DNA of 64,000 nucleotides from CALAZP01 sp964410725. GTDB lineage: Bacteria > Bacteroidota > Bacteroidia > Chitinophagales > Saprospiraceae. A program made the position numbers and the translations under genes. Below, in pieces: positions 46,994 to 56,596 of the stretch; the first letter of the stretch is position 1, and every line of letters begins with the position of its first letter. The notes under the pieces are model-generated. The model searched no databases. It saw only the letters and a program-made list of their open reading frames with translations, and was not told where the DNA came from. The stretch lies in the NCBI GenBank assembly GCA_964410725.1, contig CAYPID010000001.1:124001-188000 (forward strand). Reading direction: 5' to 3'.

Positions 46994-49840
46994 CTATCGA
47001 AGCTCTTTGGCTAAAAACGGAGCAGTATGGCCCACCTTAGCTTCAGCTACTTGTTCAGGAGTCCCACTCACCACAACTTTACCCCCTCTTAAACCTCCTT
47101 CAGGTCCCATATCAATGATATAATCAGCCATTTTAATTACATCTAGATTGTGTTCAATAATCATGACGGTATTGCCCTTCTCTACTAATCGTTCGATGAC
47201 CTCTAAAAGCTGCAAAATATCCTGGAAATGTAATCCTGTGGTAGGCTCATCCAAAATATAAAGTGTATTACCAGTATCCTTTTTAGATAATTCTTCTGCT
47301 AATTTGACTCGTTGAGCTTCTCCACCAGATAGCGTAGTAGCTTGTTGTCCTAAAGTAATGTAACCTAATCCAACTTCATTCAACGTTCTTAATTTCCTGT
47401 ATATCTTAGGGATCCCTTCAAAAAAATTAACCGCCTCAGCAACAGACATAGACAACACATCGCTTATTGATTTGCCTTTATAAAGAATTTCTAACGTTTC
47501 CCTGTTGTATCTCCTTCCAAAGCATTTTTCGCATTCCACTTGTACATCAGGTAAAAAATTCATTTCAATAACCCGTAAGCCTGACCCTCCGCACTCCTCA
47601 CATCGTCCTCCTTTAACATTGAAAGAAAACCTTCCAGATTTGTATCCTCTGATTTTAGATTCAGGAATTTCTGCGAAAAGATTCCTGATTTCTGTGAATA
47701 CTCCTGTATACGTTGCAGGATTTGATCTTGGGGTTCTACCTATTGGACTTTGGTCAATTTCTATAACCTTATCTAGATACTCCAGACCTTCAATAGTTTG
47801 GTACACCAGAGGTTTCTTGATACTTTTGTAAAAGTGTTGCCGCAAAATGGGATAGAGGGTTTCATTTATTAACGTAGATTTCCCACTTCCCGAAACACCA
47901 GTAATACAAGTCAGCGTTCCTAGAGGAATGGACACATCTACATTTTTCAAATTATTCCCATTGGCACCTTTCAATTGTAAAAGTAATCCATTCCCTATCC
48001 TTCTTTTATTTGGAATTTCTAACTCTTTGGTACCATTCAAATAGTCTGCTGTAGCTGAATTGCTTTTAATAAATAATGATGGTGGCCCTTCTGCTACAAT
48101 TTCTCCTCCGTATTGTCCAGCACCGGGTCCCATATCAATAATGTAGTCCGCAGCTAGCATAATATCCTTATCGTGTTCTACCACCAAAACGGAATTTCCA
48201 ATATCCGTTAATGCCCTAAGAGCTTCTATTAACTTTTGATTATCCCTTTGATGTAGGCCAATACTCGGTTCATCTAAGATGTAAGTGATGCCAGTAAGTT
48301 GAGATCCAATCTGAGTAGCTAATCTAATTCTTTGAGCCTCGCCACCAGACAGAGTTCTCGCAGGTCGATTTAAACTTAGATAATCCAGACCAACGTGAAG
48401 TAAGAACCCAATTCTCAATTTGATTTCCTTGATGACCTCTGTTGCAATGACTCGTTTGCGATCTGGAAGGGATTCTTCTATTTTTTCAATTTTATTAAGC
48501 AATTCGTTAATGTCGCTTTCGGCCAAATGACCAATATGGAAATCTGCAATTTTAAAATGCAACGCCTCTTTTTTTAATCGGTATCCTTGACATTCCGGAC
48601 AGGTATCTACGCTCATGAAATCTTCAGCAAAAGAGCGAATTTTTTCAGATCCACTGTCCTCATACCAATACTTTAACATTTTAAGCAAACCGTCGTAGCC
48701 GATATTTTTGGTGTAGTCACTCCTATCCGAAAATCCACCGTATAAAATGGCATTAAGTCCTGCCTCTGGTATATCCTTAATCGGAGTCGAAAAATTAAAT
48801 TTGTACGCCTTAGAAATTGCCCTGACCTTTTTGAAGTTATCATTATCCCTGACCTCACCCAAGGGAACAATGCCGACCTCATTAATAGATTTAGAATCAT
48901 CCGGAATTACCTTTTCTAAATCAACCTTATTGACCGTTCCCAACCCTCCGCATTCTGGACAAGCTCCATAAGGGGAGTTGAAAGAAAAGGTATTAGGCGA
49001 AGGTGCTTCATAAGATATACCTGACTCAGCGTCCATCAAATGGGTACTGTATAATAAGACTTGTTCACTACCTTGTTCGGCTATGCCGAGCATACCATTA
49101 CCTAATTTAAGTGCGGTTCCCATAGAATTGCTCAAGCGCTCCATTTTGCCCTCCGCCACAGTCAGTCTATCAATCACCAATTCAATGTCATGAGTCTTGT
49201 ACCTATCCACTTGGAGGCCGGGTTCTAAATTCACTAATGTCCCATCAACTCTAACTTTAGTATAACCTTGCCTCAACATCTGATCAAAAAGCTCTCGGTA
49301 ATGGCCCTTACGCCCTCTAATCAGAGGCGCCAAAATCATAATTTTTCTATTGTGATATTGCGATCCAATTTCCTCCAACATTTGCTTTTCGGAATACTGA
49401 ACCATTTTTTGTCCCGTAACGTGGGAATAAGCATCCCCCACTCTGGCAAAAAGCAACCTTAAAAAATCGTAGATTTCTGTTACAGTCCCTACTGTAGAAC
49501 GAGGATTTCTTCCGGTGGTTTTCTGTTCAATGGAGATAACGGGGCTTAACCCTTCAATCTGTTCCACATCCGGCCTTTCCATATCTCCGATAAATTGTCG
49601 AGCATAAGCTGAAAAGGTTTCCATATACCTTCTTTGCCCCTCTGCATAAATCGTATCGAAAGCTAGGGAGGATTTACCACTCCCACTAAGACCTGTAATA
49701 ACTACTAACTGATGTCTTGGAATTTTAACATCAATATCTTTGAGGTTGTGTTCGCGAGCTCCAATTACTGTAATATGTGAAGGACCTTCAACCTCATGAG
49801 CATCACCCACTTCCTTAAATTCTTTAATATGCTCTTCCAA
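46994..49840 (-). CDS. uvrA: Excinuclease ABC subunit A
   Basis: The damage-recognition ATPase of nucleotide excision repair. It has two ABC ATPase halves (GLSGSGKSSL and GVSGSGKSTL Walker A motifs; LSGGEAQRIRLA and LSGGEAQRVKLA signatures) and zinc modules (CPECGG with CPECQG; CEECGG with CEKCFG). The first codon of the frame is TTG, with no ATG available before the conserved HITVIGAREHNL. A GTG ten codons in (49810) is the alternative. It starts 8 bases after the nucleoside phosphorylase stop. Confidence 0.94.
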   Translation of the reverse strand: MEEHIKEFKEVGDAHEVEGPSHITVIGAREHNLKDIDVKIPRHQLVVITGLSGSGKSSLAFDTIYAEGQRRYMETFSAYARQFIGDMERPDVEQIEGLSPVISIEQKTTGRNPRSTVGTVTEIYDFLRLLFARVGDAYSHVTGQKMVQYSEKQMLEEIGSQYHNRKIMILAPLIRGRKGHYRELFDQMLRQGYTKVRVDGTLVNLEPGLQVDRYKTHDIELVIDRLTVAEGKMERLSNSMGTALKLGNGMLGIAEQGSEQVLLYSTHLMDAESGISYEAPSPNTFSFNSPYGACPECGGLGTVNKVDLEKVIPDDSKSINEVGIVPLGEVRDNDNFKKVRAISKAYKFNFSTPIKDIPEAGLNAILYGGFSDRSDYTKNIGYDGLLKMLKYWYEDSGSEKIRSFAEDFMSVDTCPECQGYRLKKEALHFKIADFHIGHLAESDINELLNKIEKIEESLPDRKRVIATEVIKEIKLRIGFLLHVGLDYLSLNRPARTLSGGEAQRIRLATQIGSQLTGITYILDEPSIGLHQRDNQKLIEALRALTDIGNSVLVVEHDKDIMLAADYIIDMGPGAGQYGGEIVAEGPPSLFIKSNSATADYLNGTKELEIPNKRRIGNGLLLQLKGANGNNLKNVDVSIPLGTLTCITGVSGSGKSTLINETLYPILRQHFYKSIKKPLVYQTIEGLEYLDKVIEIDQSPIGRTPRSNPATYTGVFTEIRNLFAEIPESKIRGYKSGRFSFNVKGGRCEECGGSGLRVIEMNFLPDVQVECEKCFGRRYNRETLEILYKGKSISDVLSMSVAEAVNFFEGIPKIYRKLRTLNEVGLGYITLGQQATTLSGGEAQRVKLAEELSKKDTGNTLYILDEPTTGLHFQDILQLLEVIERLVEKGNTVMIIEHNLDVIKMADYIIDMGPEGGLRGGKVVVSGTPEQVAEAKVGHTAPFLAKELR

Positions 49841-49848
49841 AACAATCG

Positions 49849-50670
49849 TTAATTTATCATTGCAATTAAAATTTTTCCCAAATGATTTCCTGCCCTTCGG
49901 GCTACCTCAATAACTTTTTCCAGGGTAGTCTCCTGAATATTTTCTGGAGGGTAGCAAAGGTTGGTTACCACAGAAGCTACTAAAACTTCCATCCCCACAT
50001 GGTTAGCTACCAAAACCTCTGGAATAGTTGACATTCCTACTAAATCTCCCCCAATTATATGAAACATTTTATACTCTGATGGAGTCTCTAAATTAGGTCC
50101 CTGAACTCCGACATAAACGCCCTCGGGAATAGATTCGTGCCCCACTTTTAGCGCAGCGCTTTTAAATTTTTCCCGAAGGGATAGACTATAAGCTGTTGAA
50201 AGATCGGGAAATCTTGGGCCAAAGCGTTCGTCATTGTATCCTCTCAGAGGGTTATCTGGATGGAGATTAATGTGGTCTTTTACTAAGACGATATGGCCAG
50301 GTTTAAAACGGGGATTGACACTTCCTGCAGCATTAGTCATCAATATTTTTTTTATCCCCAGAAGATGAAGTACCCTGACGGGAAAAGCCACCTGCGCTGC
50401 AGAATAACCCTCGTAATAGTGAAACCGCCCCGCCAAAACGATAACTTCCTTTTGCCCAAGCTGTCCAATGACCAATGCACTTCGGTGACTCTGAACGGTG
50501 CTTGTTGGAAAAAAAGGAATGGTGTGATACGGGAGTTCCACTTCTACACGCATCTGATTTAAGATATGGTCTAAACCTGTTCCTAAAACAATCGCCGTAT
50601 CTGGCAGCTGCTGACATCTTTCTGAAATAAAAGCTGCTGCTGCTTGAGCTTCCTTGAATAAATCCTTCAT
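49849..50670 (-). CDS. punA: Purine nucleoside phosphorylase
   Basis: A 273-residue trimeric-type PNP: phosphorolysis of inosine or guanosine to base plus ribose-1-phosphate. Motifs include VLGTGLDHI, the phosphate-binding histidine in SHRSALVIG, AGRFHYYEGY and the base-site region TNAAGSV. The start ATG overlaps the mqnC stop by one base (TGATG). That coupling suggests it may also serve the nucleoside side-reactions of the futalosine pathway. This is inference; dedicated MqnB is not present in the window. Confidence 0.9.
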   Translation of the reverse strand: MKDLFKEAQAAAAFISERCQQLPDTAIVLGTGLDHILNQMRVEVELPYHTIPFFPTSTVQSHRSALVIGQLGQKEVIVLAGRFHYYEGYSAAQVAFPVRVLHLLGIKKILMTNAAGSVNPRFKPGHIVLVKDHINLHPDNPLRGYNDERFGPRFPDLSTAYSLSLREKFKSAALKVGHESIPEGVYVGVQGPNLETPSEYKMFHIIGGDLVGMSTIPEVLVANHVGMEVLVASVVTNLCYPPENIQETTLEKVIEVARRAGNHLGKILIAMIN

Positions 50671-51812
50671 CAATCTACAATCATGGAGCTTTTATCTAAT
50701 TCTTGTTGCTCGATACCCTTGGGAAGTTCTCGAAATTCGTATTGTTGATTGCGAAGTTTGGGTTCAAAACCAGCCTCTTGAATAGCCTCTTGGATACCAT
50801 TAGCAGTAAATCTGAATCTCGCCCCGGCGGCACTTACCACATTCTCTTCTATCATAATTGAACCAAAATCATTGGCCCCGGCATGAAGACATAATTGCGC
50901 AACTTGTTTGCCAACAGTAAGCCAGCTCGCTTGAATATTCAATACATTGGGCAACATAATTCTGCTCATCGCTATCATTCTGATGTATTCATCTCCGGTA
51001 AAATTATTTCTGGCGCGCTTGATTTTTTTAAGCAACGTCCCTTCATCTTGAAACGGCCAAGGAATGAAAGCTATAAAACCTTTAGCGTCCTTTGGTTTTT
51101 TTGCCTGAACCTCTCTAATTCGAACCAAATGGCTCATTCTTTCCCAATTGGTTTCTATGTGCCCAAACATCATGGTTGCAGAGGTAGTTAAGTGAATTTG
51201 ATGGGCGGCTTCCATAATATCCAACCATTCTTGACCACCACATTTCCCCTTGGAAATTAGGCGTCTGACTCGGTCTTCCAAAATCTCAGCTCCAGCTCCT
51301 GGAAGGGAATCCAATCCAGCTTCTTTCAAAGCACTTAACACTTCGATATGCGTTGATTGTTCCAATTTCGTAATGTGTGCAATTTCTGGAGGTCCTAAGG
51401 CGTGTAACTTCAACGCTGGAAATCTCCTCTTTAATTCCGAGAAAAGATCTACATAATATTGTAGTCCGAGATCAGGATGATGCCCACCTTGCAACAGTAA
51501 TTGCTCTCCACCCAATCTAAAAGTTTCTTTTATCTTTTCATCGTATTCCTCCAGAGAGGTAATATAAGATTCCTCATGTCCTGGCCTTCGGTAGAAATTA
51601 CAGAATTTACAATTCGCAATACAAACATTGGTGGTATTCGAATTCCGATCTATAATCCATGTCACCTGATTTCCGGGCACTTGTTTCTGCCGAAGCGTAT
51701 TTCCGACATACATTAATTCCGCAGTAGCCGCATTCTCAAATAGGAACACCCCTTCCTCGGCTGATAAAAACTCGAAATTAAGAGCACGATCTAGCAATTG
51801 ATCCACATTCAT
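50670..51812 (-). CDS. mqnC: Cyclic dehypoxanthinyl futalosine synthase (radical SAM)
   Basis: A step of the futalosine route to menaquinone. 380 residues from MNVDQLLDRAL. The radical SAM cluster motif C-x3-C-x2-C is at Cys64, 68, 71 (VCIANCKFC), followed by FYRRPGH, LLQGGHHPDLGL and the DSLPGAGAEIL region, matching MqnC better than MqnE. The frame extends to a TTG 14 codons upstream, but that codon lies above the predicted transcript start. Presence of this gene argues against the classical Men pathway. Confidence 0.92.
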   Translation of the reverse strand: MNVDQLLDRALNFEFLSAEEGVFLFENAATAELMYVGNTLRQKQVPGNQVTWIIDRNSNTTNVCIANCKFCNFYRRPGHEESYITSLEEYDEKIKETFRLGGEQLLLQGGHHPDLGLQYYVDLFSELKRRFPALKLHALGPPEIAHITKLEQSTHIEVLSALKEAGLDSLPGAGAEILEDRVRRLISKGKCGGQEWLDIMEAAHQIHLTTSATMMFGHIETNWERMSHLVRIREVQAKKPKDAKGFIAFIPWPFQDEGTLLKKIKRARNNFTGDEYIRMIAMSRIMLPNVLNIQASWLTVGKQVAQLCLHAGANDFGSIMIEENVVSAAGARFRFTANGIQEAIQEAGFEPKLRNQQYEFRELPKGIEQQELDKSSMIVD

Positions 51813-51841
51813 CTTCAGCAATTTGTGATTTACCGAATTAA

Positions 51842-51872
51842 CAAAATTAACCAACTACTGTTTACCTCCAAA
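51842..51872 (-). promoter_or_regulatory. Promoter of the mqnC-punA-uvrA run
   Basis: Minus strand TAATTTTG at 51842-51849 (exact TAnnTTTG) with TTTG at 51869-51872, 19 bases upstream. This is the best-matching full promoter I found in the window. It places transcription start about 25 bases before the mqnC ATG. Confidence 0.65.
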
Positions 51873-51880
51873 AATTATAT

Positions 51881-51888
51881 TATATTTG
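51881..51888 (+). promoter_or_regulatory. -7 promoter element of rimP-nusA-infB
   Basis: TATATTTG, an exact TAnnTTTG match, divergent from the mqnC promoter. Transcription would start near 51894, just before the leader hairpin. Confidence 0.6.
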
Positions 51889-51902
51889 CACACGGTTAGC
51901 AG

Positions 51903-51934
51903 AAAAGAGGGAGCATTTGTTCCCTCTTTTTTTT
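51903..51934 (+). terminator. Intrinsic-terminator-like hairpin in the rimP leader (possible attenuator)
   Basis: A perfect ten-base stem, AAAAGAGGGA (51903-51912) with its complement (51921-51930), seven-base loop, followed by T to 51934. It stands between the promoter-like element and the rimP ATG, so transcripts of the operon must read through it. A tiny frame (MCLS, 51935-51949) begins right after the T run. Regulation by NusA or Rho is a guess. Confidence 0.75.
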
Positions 51935-51959
51935 ATGTGCTTGTCATAGGATTTAAAAT

Positions 51960-52439
51960 ATGAATAACCCTTTAGCTGACAATATTAGAGCTGCTTTAAA
52001 TGTATTATGGCAAGACCCTAATTACTCGGATTGCTTTTTGATTGATATTCAGGCAAAAAAACAGAAAGTAACCGTTTATGTGGATGCGGATGAGACAATG
52101 GATTTTAACAAATGCAGAGCTATTAGTCGGTACTTGGAGGCTAAAATTGAGGAAAACAAATGGTTAGGGGAACAATACACATTGGAGGTTTCCTCACCGG
52201 GGGTAGGAACACCTTTAAAAGAGGTCCGGCAATATCCTAAGAATATTGGGCGGGTTTTAGCAGTCACTAAATTAGATGATTCCACTGTAGAAGGTTTGTT
52301 GAAAGAAGTTAATGAAGCCCATATTACAATAGAACGAGAACTAATCATCAAAGAGGGAAAAAAGAAAATAAAAAAAACAGAACAAGAGGAAATACCTTTT
52401 GAGAATATAAAAGAAGCTATAGTTCAAATATCATTTTAA
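51960..52439 (+). CDS. rimP: Ribosome maturation factor RimP
   Basis: A 159-residue cytoplasmic assembly factor for the 30S subunit. Both usual domains are present: N-terminal alpha/beta domain (VTVYVDADETMDFNKCRAISR) and a C-terminal SH3-like barrel (LEVSSPGVGTPLKEVRQYPKNIGR). It is the first gene of the conserved rimP-nusA-infB cluster; the gap to nusA is 12 bases. Confidence 0.94.
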   Translation: MNNPLADNIRAALNVLWQDPNYSDCFLIDIQAKKQKVTVYVDADETMDFNKCRAISRYLEAKIEENKWLGEQYTLEVSSPGVGTPLKEVRQYPKNIGRVLAVTKLDDSTVEGLLKEVNEAHITIERELIIKEGKKKIKKTEQEEIPFENIKEAIVQISF

Positions 52440-52451
52440 AAATAACAAGCG

Positions 52452-53690
52452 ATGATAAATTTAGTAGATACCTTTTCTGAATTTATTTCTGGAAAAAATA
52501 TTGACAGGCCTACTATGGTTAGGGTGTTGGAAGATGTATTCAGAACTTTAATTCGCAAAAAATACGGTTCTGACGATAACTTTGACGTCATTGTCAACAC
52601 CACTAAAGGCGATTTGGAACTATGGAGGGTACGGGAAATTGTTCCCGACGGGGAGGTTAATGATGAGAAAAGCCAGATATCTATATCAGAGGCCCAGGCC
52701 ATTGAAAAGGATTATGAGGTAGGCGATGAATGTTACCAACAATTATATTTAGAGGATTTTGGTAGACGTTCCATTATGGCAGCCAGGCAGACGCTGATCT
52801 CCCGAATCATGGAATTAGAAAAAGATGAAGTATTTAACAGGTATAGTGATCGGGTAGGAGAGATTGTTTTCGGCGAAGTCAATCAGATACTAAAAAAGGA
52901 AATACTGATTATAGACGACGCTACAGGCACAGAATTAATCATGCCAAAAATCGATATGATTCGAGGAGATTTTTTCCGTAAGGGGGATATGGTAAAAGGC
53001 ATTATTAAAAAAGTCGAAATGCGCAATAACGCCCCTCTGGTGATTGTTTCTAGAACAGATAATACATTCTTAGAAAAATTACTGGAGCAAGAGGTTCCTG
53101 AAATTGAAGATGGTCTAATTACCATCAAGAAAATTGTCAGAATTCCAGGAGAGCGAGCCAAAGTAGCTGTGGAATCCTATGATGATCGAATAGATCCAGT
53201 TGGTGCTTGCGTAGGTATGAAGGGTTCTAGAATCCACGGTATCGTTAAAGAACTTAACAACGAAAATATTGATATAGTCAATTTCACCAACAATATGTCT
53301 TTGTTCATACAGAGATCCTTGACCCCGGCTAAGGTAAGTTCCATTGACATTGATTTGCAAAATAAAAGAGCAAATGTGTATATGGAACCAGACCAGGTTT
53401 CTCTGGCCATTGGGAAAGGCGGTTCTAACATCAAATTAGCCAGTCAATTGACAGAAATGGAAATTGATGTATTCCGCAATAAGGTTGATTATGAAATCGA
53501 CGATGTGGATTTAGATGAATTCGCCGATGAAATCGAAAGCTGGGTAATTGACGCCCTTAAATCAATCGGCTGTGACAGTGCAAGAAGCGTTTTAGAACTC
53601 AGTAAAGAAGAGCTGCTAAGAAGAACCGATTTAGAGGAGGAAACCATAGATGAAGTCTTAAGAATATTGGAAGAGGAGTTCAAAGAGTAA
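52452..53690 (+). CDS. nusA: Transcription termination/antitermination factor NusA
   Basis: Binds RNA polymerase and nascent RNA to modulate pausing, termination and antitermination. 412 residues: N-terminal polymerase-binding domain, S1 domain (~135-200), KH1 (VGACVGMKGSRIHGI) and KH2 (SLAIGKGGSNIKLASQLT). There are no C-terminal acidic repeats of the E. coli kind; a short helix-hairpin-like tail remains. It may regulate its own leader hairpin. Confidence 0.95.
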   Translation: MINLVDTFSEFISGKNIDRPTMVRVLEDVFRTLIRKKYGSDDNFDVIVNTTKGDLELWRVREIVPDGEVNDEKSQISISEAQAIEKDYEVGDECYQQLYLEDFGRRSIMAARQTLISRIMELEKDEVFNRYSDRVGEIVFGEVNQILKKEILIIDDATGTELIMPKIDMIRGDFFRKGDMVKGIIKKVEMRNNAPLVIVSRTDNTFLEKLLEQEVPEIEDGLITIKKIVRIPGERAKVAVESYDDRIDPVGACVGMKGSRIHGIVKELNNENIDIVNFTNNMSLFIQRSLTPAKVSSIDIDLQNKRANVYMEPDQVSLAIGKGGSNIKLASQLTEMEIDVFRNKVDYEIDDVDLDEFADEIESWVIDALKSIGCDSARSVLELSKEELLRRTDLEEETIDEVLRILEEEFKE

Positions 53691-53701
53691 CAATTAATAA
53701 T

Positions 53702-53709
53702 TATCTTTG
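53702..53709 (+). promoter_or_regulatory. -7 promoter element before infB
   Basis: TATCTTTG, an exact TAnnTTTG match in the 89-base nusA-infB gap, about 70 bases before the infB ATG. It suggests infB has a second, internal promoter. Confidence 0.5.
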
Positions 53710-53779
53710 CCAAAATTTCAGGTAAAATCCTGATTTTAATGAAAGAAAAGTCATTTTCTTTCAAAACTAAAAACTGCAG

Positions 53780-56596
53780 ATGACGAAAATTTTAGTCAAA
53801 ATTGCTAAGGAGCTTAATGTTGGAACCACTACCATTGTAGATTTTCTGACCCAGAAGGGATTTGAAATTGAAAACAGACCCACTTTCAAGGTTTCAGAGG
53901 AAATGTACAAAGAACTTTTAAAGGAATTCCAACAGGCCATTGCTATCAAAGAGCAAGCTGATCAACTCGTCATTGGAAATAGGCCCGGCAAGAAAGAGGA
54001 GGAGCCTACACCTGAAAAACCTGCTGCAGAAAAACTAGAAAAACCTGTTCAAAAGACAGAAAAGATTGAACAGCCTCCCAAAGCGGAATCGGTTGAAGAA
54101 AAAATTGAAAAAGAGGAGTCTGCCAAACCAAAATTAAAGATTTTAGGCAAAATCAATCTGGAACCCGCTAAAAAGAAAAAAACGACTACGTCTTCTAAAG
54201 AAGCCTCCAGTACAAAAAAATCAGCAGAACCATCTAAAAAGGAAGCTCCAGTTACGGAAAAAGCAACTCCTAAAGAAACTACCCCGCCTGCTCCTAAAAA
54301 AGAGGTTATTACTGAAGCCCCCAAGGTGGAAAAACCAACCTCCCCTGTTGAAGAGAATATTCATCAGACAGAAAAGCCTGAATTAAGAGGGCTCAAAATT
54401 CTTGGCAAGATTGATGCTAATAAGTTTGATTCAAAAAAATCCAAGAAAGAAGAGCCTAAAGAAACTGCCGCTTCTACTCCAAAAACTACTGGCAAACCTG
54501 CGACTACTTCAGGAGAATCTAGTGCTGCTGAGGACGCTAAAAAACGGAAGAGAAAAAGAAAAAGAGTTTCTGTTGAATCTTCTGGAGCTGGAAATCGTCA
54601 AGCTCAAGGTCCCAATGGAAAGGGTAGTTTGAAAAAAGGCAAAGGAAAGGAAGAGGAACTAAAAGAGGTTTCTCAAAAAGAAATAGATGAAAAAATCAAG
54701 GCCACAATGGCCAGATTGTCCGGTGGGGGAAAGAAAAAAGGACAGAAACTAAGAAGAGAGAAGCGAGAAAGACTTCGTGAAAAGCAGGAAGAAAAAGAAT
54801 TAGAATTAGAAAACGAAAAGCTTCAGCTCACTGAATTTATATCTGTTCAAGAGTTAGCAAATCTAATGAACGTCGACGCCACAGACGTCATTACCACTTG
54901 TATGAATCTCGGTATTATAGTTTCTATTAACCAGCGATTAGATGCCGAGGTAATTGAATTGGTTGCAGGAGAATTCGATCATGAAGTCGAGTTCATCAGC
55001 ATGGAGGAACAAACTGATGGAGAAGAGGAAGAGATAGAAGATGATCCTGCAGAGCTTGTCCACCGTGCACCTATAGTAACAGTAATGGGACACGTAGACC
55101 ACGGCAAAACCTCACTGTTAGATTATGTAAGAGAAGCTAATGTAGCAAGTGGAGAAGCAGGAGGAATCACACAACACATTGGAGCCTATGAAGTAAAAGT
55201 AGGTCCAGATAAAAAGGGAATTACTTTTCTGGATACACCTGGGCACGAGGCTTTTACTGCAATGAGAGCTAGAGGTGCTAAAGTAACAGATATAGCTGTA
55301 ATTATTATTGCTGCGGATGATAGTATAATGCCTCAAACTAAAGAAGCAATTTCCCACGCACAAGCTGCTGGAGTTCCCATTATTTTTGCTATCAATAAAA
55401 TAGACAAACCTGGCGCAAATCCAGAGCGAATCAAACAAGATTTGGCCTCAATGAATTTTCTTGTTGAAGATTGGGGAGGAACTTATCAATCCCAAGATAT
55501 ATCAGCCCATTCTGGTGAGGGTATAGATGGTTTGCTTGAAAAGATTCTTTTAGAAGCTGAGGTACTAGATTTAAAAGCAAATCCCAAAAAGAAAGCAGTG
55601 GGAACGCTACTGGAAGCTTCCTTAGATAAAGGAAGAGGATACGTTACAAAAATATTGGTCCAAAATGGTACCCTAAAAATAGGAGACCCGATGGTTTCCG
55701 GTGACTTTTCAGGGAAAATCAAGGCCATGTTTAATGAAAGAAATAAGCGAATCAAAGAAGCAGGGCCTTCACAGCCGGTAATGGTATTGGGATTAGATGG
55801 GGCACCTCAAGCTGGAGAGAAGTTCAAAATTGTGGAATCTGAACAAGAGGCTAGAGGTATTGCTAACAAAAGAGCTCAAATCTCCAGAGAACAAGCCAAT
55901 AGGGCAACTAAACGAATTAGTTTAGATGAAATTGGACGAAGATTGGCATTGGGAACCTTCAAAGAACTCAATCTCATTGTAAAAGGTGACGTGGATGGAT
56001 CTATTGAGGCATTATCAGATTCATTGATTAAACTATCTCAAGAGACCGTAATCGTTAATGTCATTCATAAAGCAGTAGGTCAGATTATTGAATCTGATGT
56101 TCTTTTAGCCTCTGCATCTGACGCAATTATTATAGGGTTTCAAGTTAGGCCATCCTTAGGAGCAAGACAGCTTGCTGAAAAAGAAGGGGTAGAAATTAAA
56201 TTATACTCCATTATTTACAAGGCCATTGAAGAAATTAAAGCTGCCATTGAAGGGATGCTTGAACCGACCAAAGAAGAAAATATCCTAGGTCAGGCAGAGG
56301 TAAGGGAAGTGTATAAAATTTCCAAAATTGGAACCATTGCTGGATGCTATGTTCAAGAAGGTAAAATTCTCAGAAATTCAAGAATTCGGTTAATACGAGA
56401 TGGAATTGTAATCTTCCCAACGAAAGAAGGACAACACGGCGAAATTTCTTCCCTCAAGCGGTTTAAAGAAGATGCAAAGGAAGTTCGACAAGGTTTGGAA
56501 TGCGGAATTTCAGTAAAGAATTTCAACGACATTAAGGTAGGGGACGTCATTGAGGGGTATGAAATTGTTGAAGTTAAGCAGAAATTAGAGAACTGA
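53780..56596 (+). CDS. infB: Translation initiation factor IF-2
   Basis: A GTPase that brings initiator tRNA to the 30S subunit. 938 residues: an N-terminal helical domain (1-55), a long Lys/Glu/Pro-rich disordered region (~70-345) with two copies of LKILGKI (119-125 and 205-211), a second IF2N domain, the G domain (GHVDHGKTS near 437-445, [12 protein letters not shown]) and C-terminal domains II-IV. The last 12 bases overlap the convergent formiminotransferase gene. The disordered region is mostly low complexity. Confidence 0.96.
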   Translation: MTKILVKIAKELNVGTTTIVDFLTQKGFEIENRPTFKVSEEMYKELLKEFQQAIAIKEQADQLVIGNRPGKKEEEPTPEKPAAEKLEKPVQKTEKIEQPPKAESVEEKIEKEESAKPKLKILGKINLEPAKKKKTTTSSKEASSTKKSAEPSKKEAPVTEKATPKETTPPAPKKEVITEAPKVEKPTSPVEENIHQTEKPELRGLKILGKIDANKFDSKKSKKEEPKETAASTPKTTGKPATTSGESSAAEDAKKRKRKRKRVSVESSGAGNRQAQGPNGKGSLKKGKGKEEELKEVSQKEIDEKIKATMARLSGGGKKKGQKLRREKRERLREKQEEKELELENEKLQLTEFISVQELANLMNVDATDVITTCMNLGIIVSINQRLDAEVIELVAGEFDHEVEFISMEEQTDGEEEEIEDDPAELVHRAPIVTVMGHVDHGKTSLLDYVREANVASGEAGGITQHIGAYEVKVGPDKKGITFLDTPGHEAFTAMRARGAKVTDIAVIIIAADDSIMPQTKEAISHAQAAGVPIIFAINKIDKPGANPERIKQDLASMNFLVEDWGGTYQSQDISAHSGEGIDGLLEKILLEAEVLDLKANPKKKAVGTLLEASLDKGRGYVTKILVQNGTLKIGDPMVSGDFSGKIKAMFNERNKRIKEAGPSQPVMVLGLDGAPQAGEKFKIVESEQEARGIANKRAQISREQANRATKRISLDEIGRRLALGTFKELNLIVKGDVDGSIEALSDSLIKLSQETVIVNVIHKAVGQIIESDVLLASASDAIIIGFQVRPSLGARQLAEKEGVEIKLYSIIYKAIEEIKAAIEGMLEPTKEENILGQAEVREVYKISKIGTIAGCYVQEGKILRNSRIRLIRDGIVIFPTKEGQHGEISSLKRFKEDAKEVRQGLECGISVKNFNDIKVGDVIEGYEIVEVKQKLEN

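Noticed and set aside
51813..51854. TTG start for mqnC 14 codons upstream
   Set aside because: It lies upstream of the predicted -7 element, and the inner ATG matches the family N-terminus.
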